DNA from: Physcomitrium patens
Taxonomy: Eukaryota > Streptophyta > Bryopsida > Funariales > Funariaceae
Reading direction: 5' to 3'
DNA: 64,000 nucleotides
Assembly (NCBI RefSeq): GCF_000002425.4
Contig: NC_037255.1
Location: 5,060,128-5,124,127 of the forward strand
Each line of letters opens with the position of its first letter. Position 1 is the stretch's first letter. A model generated the notes under the pieces. That model did no database searches. It was not told the DNA's origin and saw only the letters and a program-made list of their open reading frames with translations. Position numbers and translations under genes: made by a program. Shown here piece by piece: positions 22,941-33,056 of this stretch.

Positions 22941-24651
22941 AATACAATCACTTTCTTAAGCTTCTACATCAAAAGAATTGGTGGCATTTATATATCAATA
23001 AAAAAATTTACCTATTCAACATCATAAAGAGCTTAGGATTAGTTTTATAAAAAAATTTGATTGCACATGCTCTAAATCTCAAGGATTTATTAATCAAATT
23101 TATTTGATAATTTTTTTACAACTTGAGTACTATCCAATAGAAGAGTTATAAGTTGTTTTAGTTAGAATCTTACTTACAAGATAAGCCTTATCTTAGTTTA
23201 TTCTTTTACTTAAAAAGAGATTTTTCATATTGAAAAACTTTAAAGTTATTTTAGAAGAATTTGTAGAGGCATTTGGAGAATATAACAAAGTACAATGGGC
23301 AACAACAAAGATTTTCTTACTACATCAAAAGTAATATTCTATATTAGTTTATGCATTTGATTTTAGGTAGTTGGCTTATGACATCAATTGAAATAAATAA
23401 GTTCTTATGAATCAATTCTATTGTGGACTAAGGAGTGATATGAAAGACCTATTATTATTATTATTTTATCTTTAAATACTCAATGAAGCCATCAACCAAG
23501 CTATAAAGTATTATAATCAATTATTTCAATGTTGTAAAAATCAATGCTTGTACATTTTGACAAAGTAACATACTAAAAATTTGTACTCAATTGCTTCAAC
23601 AAATACATTGTTCTATACTTTGGAGTTCAAGATATACATATTAATATCATATAATTCAAATTTCTTATAATAAAAGAAAAAAAATATCAATTTGAATAAG
23701 GCCTATGTTTATATTGTGATAAAAGAGGCCACAAATTTGGAAACTATCCAAAAAAAGAATATACAATCAAGAATAGAAGTGCAATTGTTTAAAAAAATGA
23801 AGAAACCTAGCTACAATAAAGACTATGCAACTAGACATTTCAAACATCCATGTGCTTTATTTTTAAGTAAAGTTGCAACATATCTTAGTAAATTATTAAA
23901 GATTTTATATTCTCATGTTTTGAAATAATGAGGATGCCATCAATTGAAAGAATAAGATATTTAATCACATTTATTCATGATTCTTCAAGAAAGGTATGGA
24001 TTTACAGCTTTAAAGCTTAGAGTGAATATTTTTTAAGGTTTAAGGAGTTTAAGGCTCTTGCAAAGAAGCAATATGAGTATAAGATCAAAATATTACACAT
24101 AGATAATGGAAGTGAGTATATATCAAAGCATTTTCATAAATTTTTGAAGATTTAAGGCATTAAAAGATAAATCTCTATTTCTTACATTTCTTAAAAAAAT
24201 AGAATTTTTTTAAGAAAAATTGCACCATTGTCGAGATAAAAAGGAATATACTTCATGTTCAAAATATAAGACATGAATATTATACAAAAGCCATGGTTAT
24301 TGTAATATATATAAGAAATAGGTATCAAAAAGTGCATTCAAATCATTGATTTTATAAGAACTTTGGAAGGAGAAAAGATCTTTTATTTTTTACGTAAATA
24401 TTTTTTGATACTTTGTTTATGCATAGATATTAGATTGTATGAGGTCCAAATTTGAGACAAAATGTATAAAATATGTGTTTGTTGGATATTGTGAAGATAT
24501 AAAGATATATAAGATTTTTTTTTTTTTGAAACCAAGAAGATCCTTAAGAATTGTGATATAGAATTTTTGGAGCATAAGAATACTTATGGATACTTAAAAA
24601 TGTGTCTAAGTAAAAATAATGGTGTTTTGATTGATACATGTTCAATTCTAT

Positions 24652-24673
24652 AAAAAAAAAAAAAAAAAAAAAA
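24652..24673. repeat. A homopolymer
   Basis: A run of about 22 A in the decayed Copia linker between integrase and RT. Confidence 0.9.
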
Positions 24674-25108
24674 GGAAGTTAATAACAATGAAGATGGTGG
24701 AAATACAAATCAAGATGAAGAGTCCAAATAGATAGACCAAAGTATACCTATAATTGCTAGCACTAATATTGAAGACAATTAAAATGTTGAAGATAATGAT
24801 GAAGAAGAGTATTAATCATTAATTGTAAAGAGACAAGCTTTAAAAAAGAAGAAGGTTGTAAAAGACCTTGGAGTGCAAGAAGGTGAATCTTCATTAAATG
24901 AAAGAAGATATTCTTTGAGAGATAGAAAGAAACTTAGAAAATAGTGGAAGAACCACATCTTTTTTAAGTAAATAAAGAATATATCAATAATACATTTAGT
25001 CATGATTTAATGAATTTTTATGATGTAATGAAATCCAAGGATGCTATAAAATGAAAGAATACCATAGAAGAAGAGTAAAAATCACTCATATACAATTGAA
25101 CTTGGGAG

Positions 25109-25519
25109 ATGATTCAACTTCTACCAAATCATTTTTTAATTAGTTGTAAGTTGGTATTTAGAACCAAGAAAGATGAAATAGATAATATTATGAAATATAA
25201 GGCTAAATTGGTTGCCAAAGGCTACTCACAAGTTGTTAGTATTGATTTCCATGAGATAATTGCTCTCGTGGCCAAATTCAATACCATTAGGCAATTTAGG
25301 ACAATCATTGTTCAATTTGGAACAAATATTGTAATAATTAGGATAGCAATGGATTTAAAAATACATAAAATAGATATAAAGATAGCTTTCTTAAATAGAA
25401 GGTTAGAAGAATATATCTATATGGATCAATGTCAAGGATTTATTAAAGAATACAAAAAATATCTTATTTATAAATTGAAGAAATCTTTGCATGGACTCAA
25501 GCAATCACTAAAGGCATAA
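25109..25519 (+). pseudogene. Longest surviving Copia RT frame of the old copy
   Basis: 136 codons open, matching Copia-3 RT at 52400-52780 (blocks LVAKGYSQV, DIKIAFL, KKSLHGLKQS). The stretch before the counterpart of MDLEMHQMDVKTAF has about 12 extra residues that look like a short tandem duplication. No RT active-site motif lies inside this frame. Confidence 0.6.
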
Positions 25520-26423
25520 TATTAATATATTAACACATGTTTTGTGAATGAAGGATTTAAAAAAGTTAAGGCTAATCATTCTATATATGTATTATAATTA
25601 AATCAATTCATATTAATTTTTATTTTATATATTAATGATTTGATCATCTTAACTAATATCTTAAAAAATGATGGATTGATTAAAGGAAAAGTTAGAAAAG
25701 GAGTATGAGATGAGTGATTTGGAAGAACTTCATTATTATTTAGGAGTGGAATTTGTCAGAGATTATGCTCAAAAGACCACTATAATGAGCCAAAGCAAGT
25801 ATATTTAAGAGATTTTAAAAAAATTCAACATCAAAGAATTTAAACCTATAGGTACACTTTTGGAGGTGAATTTAAAGTTGATGAAACTTATGGATGAAGG
25901 GTTTGCTAAAGTTTAAGATCAAATGCAAGGTGTTCCATACAAGATAGTAGGTGGGTTTACTTATATATGCAATGGTTAGCACAAAGGTGGATCTTGCATA
26001 AGTGATGAGGGTTGTGAGCCAACACATATTAAAGTCTAGACCAATGCATTAAGCAACCATTAAAATGATCATGAGATACTTAAAAAGCTTTTTATATTTC
26101 AAATTGTATCCTAGAGATAATAACATTAGTTTGTATGATTATTGTAGTATAGATTGGACTAGAGATGTAAATGATAGAGGGCCAAAAATAGTATATATTT
26201 TTTATTATAAGAATAAGAGTAATTTTATGAAATTACAAGAAAGAACCTATAATTAAAAAATCAATAATAGAGATAGAATATATGGTAGTAAGACATTGTG
26301 CAATAGAAGCAATATGGCTAAGAGGATTTTTGGAAGACATATTCATAGTGTAAATGGAAGCAACTCTAATGGAGTATAACAATCAAAAATAAGATACATA
26401 AATAAATATAGGATCTTAAGCAT

Positions 26424-26428
26424 ATAAT
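26424..26428. repeat. Target-site duplication ATAAT (left) of chromovirus-2
   Basis: ATAAT here and at 32538-32542, exactly flanking the LTR ends. Confidence 0.88.
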
Positions 26429-26826
26429 TGTTAGGGACATAATCCTTAGAACCTTCTAGAGACAAGTTTCTAGAACCTTCTAGAAGCAAGTCTCTGGAAC
26501 CTTTTAGAAGCTTCTTAATTAGTAGAAGATATTAGAGACATAGTCCTTAGAACCTTCTAGAGATAAGTTTCTAGAATCTTCTAGAAGCAAGTCTCTGGAA
26601 CCTTCTAGAAACTTCCTAATTGATAGAAGTTGCTTGAGAAGCTTCCTAAATAGAAGTATATATTGAAATCGAGGCTGAAGAGTTTTTCAATCTCGACAAC
26701 ACATCTCTTGTAGCTCTAGCTCACCTCTCTGGTGTTGTTCTTGTATTCATCTGTTTAATCTAGTTCTTGCCAGTTCTTCTTGAACTTCTTATTAGATCTC
26801 GAGTCTGTATTTCTGTGACCGTGATA
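26429..26826 (+). repeat. 5' LTR of chromovirus-2 (398 bp) with duplicated U3 module
   Basis: Two tandem modules of about 100 bp (about 26431-26530 and 26531-26640), each starting TTAG(G/A)GACATA(A/G)TCC and each holding heat-shock-element arrays. Downstream is an LTR core shared with chromovirus-1. Confidence 0.92.
26468..26615 (+). promoter_or_regulatory. Heat shock element arrays in the 5' LTR of chromovirus-2
   Basis: Perfect four-unit arrays with 5-bp phase at 26468-26485 (TTC-GAA-TTC-GAA), 26569-26586 (same order) and 26598-26615 (GAA-TTC-GAA-TTC); an imperfect four-unit array at 26497-26514. The modules are repeated because the U3 block is duplicated. Confidence 0.7.
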
Positions 26827-26853
26827 GTTTGTCGAGACTGCACTTATCTCAAA

Positions 26854-26862
26854 TATCAGAGC
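26854..26862 (+). other. Displaced primer-binding-site-like motif
   Basis: TATCAGAGC 27 nt downstream of the LTR end, as in chromovirus-1. A standard primer-binding site would start within a few bases of the LTR. Confidence 0.45.
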
Positions 26863-26917
26863 TAGTTTCTTCTTTGTTAGAGTGTAGATTACTCCTCTCC
26901 TTGGAAGTGTACTAGCA

Positions 26918-27062
26918 TTTTAGAGGTTGCGGATTACCCTCCTCTAAACTGATACTTCTTTTGTTATAATATTGGAGTCTTATTCTTCTTGGAGAGAGTG
27001 GATTACCCCTTTTCTTAAAGCTCTTAAGGCATTTTAGAGGTTGTGGAGTACCCTCCTCTAAA
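26918..27062 (+). other. Repeated stem-loops in the chromovirus-2 leader
   Basis: Hairpins with arms TTTAGAGG/CCTCTAAA at 26918-26925 with 26941-26948, and 27033-27040 with 27055-27062, just before the gag ATG at 27107. The arms are unchanged although loop bases differ. Confidence 0.6.
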
Positions 27063-27106
27063 CCAATATTGTCTTCTTGTAGAGTCATTTCTGTCCTTCT
27101 CTTAGA

Positions 27107-28072
27107 ATGGCCAAGGGTCAAAACATTAGTATGACGGAAAGTTCGGAGTCCAAGTTGGATGCTATCATGAATGCCCTCGCTACGTTATCGCAAAGAACTG
27201 CAGAGATCGAAGGAGTCATGGCAAGGCTTCATAATGATGGAGCATCTGGGATGGCACAATCTAGGTTGCACCAGCCTCAAACTTCTACACTTGGAGAAGA
27301 AACTTTGCCTCAAGTTCGACAAGCACTGCTGGTTCTATAACATAAAGAGCCCCGAGTTAGCCTTCGAGACAAGTTCGATGGTACGCGTTCCAAATTTTGA
27401 GGATTCGTCAACCAAATCAGGTTGATAACAGTTTTACAGCCCGAACGCTATCCAACAGAGGAGTCATGTGTTGGGCTTATTAAAACCTTACTTACAGAAC
27501 AAGCTCTATCATGGTTTGCTCCTTTGTTTGAGAAACAATCGTCCATACTAAACAACTTTGAAACCTTTTTGGAGGCGTTTGCGGAAGCATTTCGTGAACA
27601 CGACAGGGTTCGATAGGCTACAAAAAAGATCCGATCACTACGACAAGGAATGCGCTCTACATCAGTCTATGCATCGGACTTCAAGTAATTAGCATGCAAC
27701 ATCAATTGGGACGAAGAAGCGTTGATGAGTCAATTCTATTGGAGTTTAAGGGACGATGTGAAGGATTTGCTGTTAACTCTTCGTGATCCACAAACGCTCA
27801 ACAAAGCTATTATCCAAGCTGTGAAGTGCAATAACCACATATTCCAACGCCACTAAGATCAACGTTCAAAACAACATACGGTTTGCCATGCCCCAACTAT
27901 GTCGGCAAGCAACGTGAATTCATATTCAGAGGTAGAAGATATGCAAATTAATGCGGTATATGTCAAATCCCTTACTCTAGAAGAAAAAAAGCGGCGTATG
28001 GAGGAAGGTCTATGCTTGTATTGTGCTGAAGAAGGCCACAAAGTTGGAAACTACTCCAAGAAGCAAAATTGA
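27107..28072 (+). pseudogene. Chromovirus-2 gag with CCHY zinc knuckle
   Basis: ATG at 27107 (MAKGQNISMTESSESKLDAI). A frameshift near 27310 and several stops break the frame. The knuckle near 28011-28055 reads CLYCAEEGHKVGNY, again Tyr at the fourth position. Confidence 0.82.
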
Positions 28073-28137
28073 TGTATTTTCAAGACTAAGGGCACGTTTA
28101 TTTAAGAAAACGAGGATGCCCAGGCACAATAGGAACC

Positions 28138-31100
28138 GTGCGGCTAGACAGTGAAATATCGCAACAACAACCAGGTTCCTTTCTTTCCGCTCAACCTGCC
28201 CTTTGTTTTATAATCCCTTTGCTTATTGGCCCTCAGAAACTGAGAACCTTAGCATTATTAGATTCAGGAGCATCTGCTTGTTTTTTAGACGAAGAATTTA
28301 CGAAGCATCATAAGATCCCTTTAGTACAAAAATCCAAACCTGTTCACATTGAGGTCATAGATGGGCGACCTTTATTATCTGGTAGTGTCACCCAGGAATC
28401 AGAACCTATAGAAGTGATGTTTAAGGGCCATAGTAGTCATATTATTTTTAATATTATTAGAACCCCATCAAATCCTATTATTCTTGGTCTTTCGTGATTG
28501 AAAAAGCATAACCCATCCACAGATTGGAGGTTACGGAAGATGACCTTTCCCACAAAACCACCCAAGAGCAAGCCTAGTATAAAACCCCGAATAGAGAAAT
28601 CCTTATTTATTGGAGCAAGAGCGTTTATAAGATCGTCCAAGGAAGGCATACCGTTTGTCATTTATGCGGCTCCAACTACCAGGGAGAAGATCTCGACAAC
28701 AAGTATACCGGAGCAATATAAGGATTTTAAAGACGTGTTTCAAAAAAAAAATGCCGACATGCTACCGGAACACAGACCATATGATTGTGCCATAGACTTA
28801 CAAGAAGGAGCACAATTGCCTTTTGGCCCAATCTACAATCTATCGCAGATAGAGTTGGCGGAGTTGCGGAAGTACATCGACGAGAATCTAGCCAAGAACT
28901 TCATCCGTCATTCAAAATCGTCAGCTGGAGCACCCATCTTATTTGTAAAGAAGAAAGATGGCTCATTACAGATGTGCGTGGACTATCGAGGCCTCAACAA
29001 GGTAACAAAGAATAATCGTTACCCGTTACCCTTGATTTCTGGTCTCTTAGAACAACTTGGACGTGCAAGGATTTTTACAAAAATTAATCTAAGGGGAGCT
29101 TACAACCTCGTACAAATCAAAGAAGGAGATGAGTGGAAGACAACGTTGCATACAAGGTATGGCCATTTTGAGTATAATGTCATGTCATTTGGTCTTACCA
29201 ATGCTCCAGCGGTCTTTCAACATATGATGAATGATATTTTCCGAGAGTACCATGATGATTTTGTTGTCATCTATTTGGATGATATTCTTATATTCTCCAA
29301 AAATGAGGAAGAGCATGAAAAGCACGTTCGTTTGGTCTTAGAGAAAGTATGCTAGGACTATGTGCCAAGTTGGAGAAGTGTTTATTTCACTAAATAGAGA
29401 TGGAATTTCTGGGGTTCGTTGCGACTACGGAAGGCTTGAAGATGGATCCCAAGAAGATGGAAGCAATCGTGTCCTGGGAGGTTCCGAAGACGGTTAGAGA
29501 TGTACAATGCTTTCTTAGTTTTGCCAACTTCTATCGGATCTTTATCAAGAATTACTCTCAAGTTGCTGCTCCTCTCACTCGGTTGACATACAAAGATAAG
29601 CTGGAATAGGGACCTCTAGCAGAAAAGGCATTTCAAGACCTGAAGACCGCATTTATTACGACTCCAATCTTGATACATCCAAATTTTACAAAGGCCTTTT
29701 ATTTAGAAACTGATGCTTCGAATTTTGCTTTGGGAGCTGTACTTTCACAAATGGGAGAAGACAAGAAGCTCCATTTGGTTGCATTCTATTCTCGAAAGTT
29801 CTCTGTTGCTGAAATCAATTATGAGATCCACGATAAGGAACTTCTTGCTATAGTGGATTCTTTCCAAGAATGGCATTATTTTCTTGAAAGAGCTGCACAC
29901 CTAATGACCGTATACACAGATCACAAGAATTTGGAGTATTTCATGTCAGCTCGAGTTCTAAATCGACGTCAAGCTCGATGGAGTATGCTGCTATCTAGGT
30001 TCGATTTTATTATCACTTATCGACCTAGAAAGCAGCAAGGACTATCTGATGCCTTATCGAGGAGATCGTATCTTATACTAAAGGCTAAAGAAGCAGCGTT
30101 TAATCAACAATGTATGACATTGTTGAAGCCAGAGCAATTTCAGCTTTGCGCTACTATTATGCCAATTGATGCTGACTTCCTGAATCAGGTACGTTCCGTA
30201 ACCATTGAAGATTCAGTAGCCATTGATATTAAGCAGCGTGCCAATGACGATAAGTTCAAGGTGGAGGGAGATCTTTTATACTTTGAAGAGCGGTTGTATA
30301 TCCCAAAAGAACCAGCACGACTCCGAGTTCTTCAATCTTGCCACGATTTTCCAGCTGCGAGATATTTTGGATTCAACAAGACCTTGAAGCTTATTTCTCG
30401 AGATTTTTGGTGGCCCCAAATGTGGAAGGATGTGAAAGATTTTGTCCTCTCCTGCGATATCTGTTCAAGATCCAAGAATCCTCGACATTGCCCTTATGGA
30501 CTCTTACAGCCATTGCCAATTCCACGTCGACCATGGTCTTCAGTTTCCATGGACTTCATCACGGACCTGCCATCATCGAACTCATTTGACAGCATCTTTG
30601 TCGTGATAGATCGGCTTACAAAGATGGCGCACTTTGTTCCTTGCAAGAAGACATCGTCCAATGAAGTCACAGCAAGGCTCTTTCACGATAATGTGTATCG
30701 ATATCATGGACTACCAGATGATATCATATCAGATCGAAGAACCCAGTTTGTATCAAAGTTTTGGAGATCTCTCTTTGAGATACTGAAGGTGGATAACAAG
30801 CTTTCTTCGGCTTTTCATCCACAAACTGACGGCCAAACGGAACGGGTGAACCAAGTCTTGGAATAATACTTACGATGCAGCATCATCTATCAGCAAGACA
30901 ATTAGACCACATATTTGTCGCTAGCCGAGTTTGCATATAACAACACCCTCCATGCGTCGACTCAATACCCACCATTTTTTTTCAACTATGGGTATCATCC
31001 GAAGCTTGATTTATTGAGTCCGTCAATAAATAACAATCCAACAGCTGAAGGATTTGTGAAACAACTATCAGAGCTTCAAAATACATTGAAGCTTTAATTA

Positions 31101-31618
31101 CAATCTGCTCAAGAATCCTACAAGGCGTCTGCAGATAGATTTCGGAATCAAGCACCTACTTTCAAAATTGGAGATAAAGCATGGTTTCTTTGACGGAATA
31201 TCAAGACCAAGCGATGATGTGATAATTTGGACTATCGAAGATTGGGACCATTTATCATCCAGAAGCAAATCAATCCAGTGGCGTACCGTCTGGAATTACC
31301 GGCTTCTATGAAGGTACATCCAGTCTTTCATGTTTCTTTGTTGGAGCCTTATCGAGAATCATCTTTTTCTGGAAGAGTGCAATGTCCGCCACCTAGTATT
31401 GAGATCGAGAACCACGAAAAATACGAGGTTGAAAAGATGCTGGATTCTTTGTGAAGGTGGGACAAGTTGGAGTATCTTGTTCATTGGTGCGACTACGACA
31501 TTAATGAGCGAATGTGGGAGCCAGCTGAAAATCTCACCAATGCGCCGTAAAAGGTACAGGAGTTTTATCAACAACATCCTCATAAACCCAAGTCGGTTCG
31601 ACAATAGCTTCTTTCTGA
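28138..31618 (+). pseudogene. Chromovirus-2 pol: protease, RT, RNase H, integrase, chromodomain
   Basis: Protease LALLDSGASACF (near 28250). RT (28498-29355) with [12 protein letters not shown] and the catalytic [13 protein letters not shown] (YLDD box). RNase H (29670 onward) with YLETDASNFALGAVL. Integrase with DICSRSKNPRHCPYG, VSMDFITDLPSS and HPQTDGQTERVN. The chromodomain-like block (31410-31560) has [17 protein letters not shown] and ERMWEPAENL. Breaks include a TGA at the protease-RT joint (28495-28497), a TAA before the RNase H region (FH-stop-IEMEFLG), a TAG in RNase H and a stop before RWDKLEYLV. The longest open piece covers RNase H to integrase (29670-30866). Confidence 0.88.
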
Positions 31619-31738
31619 AGCTTGCTCACCCAAGAATATAAGAAAGGGAGAGAGCACTATCAAAATTCGTAGTTGATGTAGTTATTTTTTTCAAGATAAA
31701 ATAGAATTTTTTCAGTAGCCATAGTTTGATCTTTTGAT

Positions 31739-32092
31739 ATGGATAGCCAAGAGATAGATACTATGCCAGTCAGATTATCTCAACCAACTAGTTCACGAAG
31801 GCGACCCCGAAATGAAGAACCACCTGCACCACGATGACGACGGAGGATACCAAGTAACCGATCACTGGTGATTGTATTTGAGTCCGAGCCTGCTTACGAT
31901 GGTCAGTCAGAAGGCATGTTTGCAGGACAATTTCACAATGAGGACATGAAAGTTCATGCTTGGTCAGAAGTTGAAGGAGTGGACGACTACCATTGGCTTC
32001 AAGGACTGATAAACCACTTGCCTCGTGAACAATTGTTGGAGTTCATAGCAGACGTTATACAACAAATCTTCATTTTCTTGCGTTGGTACTGA
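31739..32092 (+). CDS. Small basic accessory ORF between pol and 3' LTR (chromovirus-2 copy)
   Basis: Starts with MDSQEIDTMPVRLSQPTSS at the ATG at 31739 and runs to a TGA at 32090-32092, about 117 codons. One in-frame TGA at 31835-31837 comes from CGA by a single C-to-T change. Homologous to 17394-17687 on the other strand, but with a longer C-terminus (REQLLEFIADVIQQ). Arg-rich middle, then acidic/aromatic tail. Unrecognised protein; no role is assigned. It ends 33 bp before the polypurine tract. Confidence 0.55.
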
Positions 32093-32125
32093 TCAACAAT
32101 ATTTCTTCTCAAAGACCTCGAAGCT

Positions 32126-32139
32126 AAAGGAGGGGGTGA
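32126..32139 (+). other. Polypurine tract of chromovirus-2
   Basis: AAAGGAGGGGGTGA directly before the 3' LTR, identical to that of chromovirus-1. Confidence 0.9.
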
Positions 32140-32537
32140 TATTAGGGACATAATCCTTAGAACCTTCTAGAGACAAGTTTCTAGAACCCTCTAGAAGCAA
32201 GTCTCTGGAACCTTTTAGAAGCTTCTTAGTTGATAGAAGATATTAGAGACATAGTCCTTAGAATCTTCTAGAGATAAGTTTCTAGAACCTTCTAGAAACA
32301 AGTCTCTGGAACCTTCTAGAAGCTTCCTAATTGATAAAAGTTGCTTGAGAAGCTTCCTAAATAGAAGTATATATTAGAATCGAGGCTGAAGAGTTCTTCA
32401 GTCTCGACAACACATCTCTTGGAGCTCTAGCTCACCTCTCTGGTGTTGTTCTTGTATTCATCTGATTAATCTAGTTCTTGCCAGTTCTTCTTGAACTTCT
32501 TGTTAGATCTCGAGTCTGTATTTTTGTGTCCATGATA
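32140..32537 (+). repeat. 3' LTR of chromovirus-2 (398 bp)
   Basis: Same two-module U3 as the 5' LTR. The first base pair context reads TATTAGGG instead of TGTTAGGG (G to A). Contains the same heat-shock-element arrays with a few substitutions. Confidence 0.92.
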
Positions 32538-32542
32538 ATAAT
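32538..32542. repeat. Target-site duplication ATAAT (right) of chromovirus-2
   Basis: Identical to 26424-26428. Confidence 0.88.
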
Positions 32543-33056
32543 AAGATATCTTAAAATATCTATAAATAATCTTAATAGAATATTAGATAGATGTATTTAT
32601 CATTAAATAGAAGTAGTTGATTAAAACAATGTCAACAACCTTTAAGTAACAACCAATAGAAGTAAGAGTTATCTTATTCTATACTCTTTTTATATGCAAC
32701 CTTGTCAATATTATATATTGTGACTTTAAAGTTCTATTTTTTGAATATATAGAAGTAATAGATGGTCAATCTTTATCTTCAGGTAATGTTATTCATGAAA
32801 CTATATGGTTGATAATATCAATTGATGGCCATAGTATTAAAATAGTATTTAATATAAATAAAATCTTATCTAATCTTATCATTTTAGAACTTTTGTGGTT
32901 AAAAAGATTGACCATATATAGATTGGAGGTTTCATAAGATTAAATTTCCTATAAAAATCTTTTGGATAAAACCTATTAAGAAGTCATCAATTATAAATTT
33001 TTTATTTTTAAAAGCAAAGATTTTTATAAAGATAGCTAAAAAGAAAATATTATTTT

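Larger units (their letters stand above)
23940..26424 (+). mobile_element. Old Copia copy (integrase to RNase H), inserted in the old chromovirus
   Basis: Begins abruptly in integrase (a match to 51241 onward) and continues through the linker, RT and RNase H to about 26380; a piece of its LTR reappears at 32543-32750 beyond chromovirus-2. Integrase retains the D and E residues (LHIDNGSEYISKHF) that Copia-3 has lost. Its gag, protease and 5' LTR are absent. It was split by chromovirus-2 (target duplication ATAAT). Confidence 0.72.
26429..32537 (+). mobile_element. Chromovirus-2: complete young Ty3/gypsy element with chromodomain
   Basis: 6109 bp, plus strand, same family as chromovirus-1 but opposite orientation. 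Order: 5' LTR (26429-26826), leader with hairpins, gag, protease, RT, RNase H, integrase, chromodomain, accessory ORF, polypurine tract, 3' LTR (32140-32537). Both LTRs are 398 bp. Each carries a single transition at an LTR terminus (TGACA to TGATA at the right ends; TGTTA to TATTA at the left end of the 3' LTR). No frame is intact. Confidence 0.93.
16150..33040 (+). mobile_element. Old decayed chromovirus, split by later insertions
   Basis: Segments line up with the young chromovirus-2 in the same order. They are an LTR (about 16150-16610), leader (16610-16760), gag start (16780-16911), gag continuation (22936-23935) with a decayed zinc-knuckle stretch near 23710-23750, and a protease fragment (32755-33040). 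The gag is interrupted exactly by chromovirus-1, whose target duplication is CCTAT. Between gag and protease lie an old Copia and chromovirus-2. The copy is far more AT-rich than the young ones, as expected from long decay of methylated cytosines. The end past protease is lost. Confidence 0.75.

Noticed and set aside
23692-23928. 78-codon plus frame considered as a new gene
   Set aside because: Out-of-frame reading of decayed chromovirus gag; the knuckle region lies in another frame.
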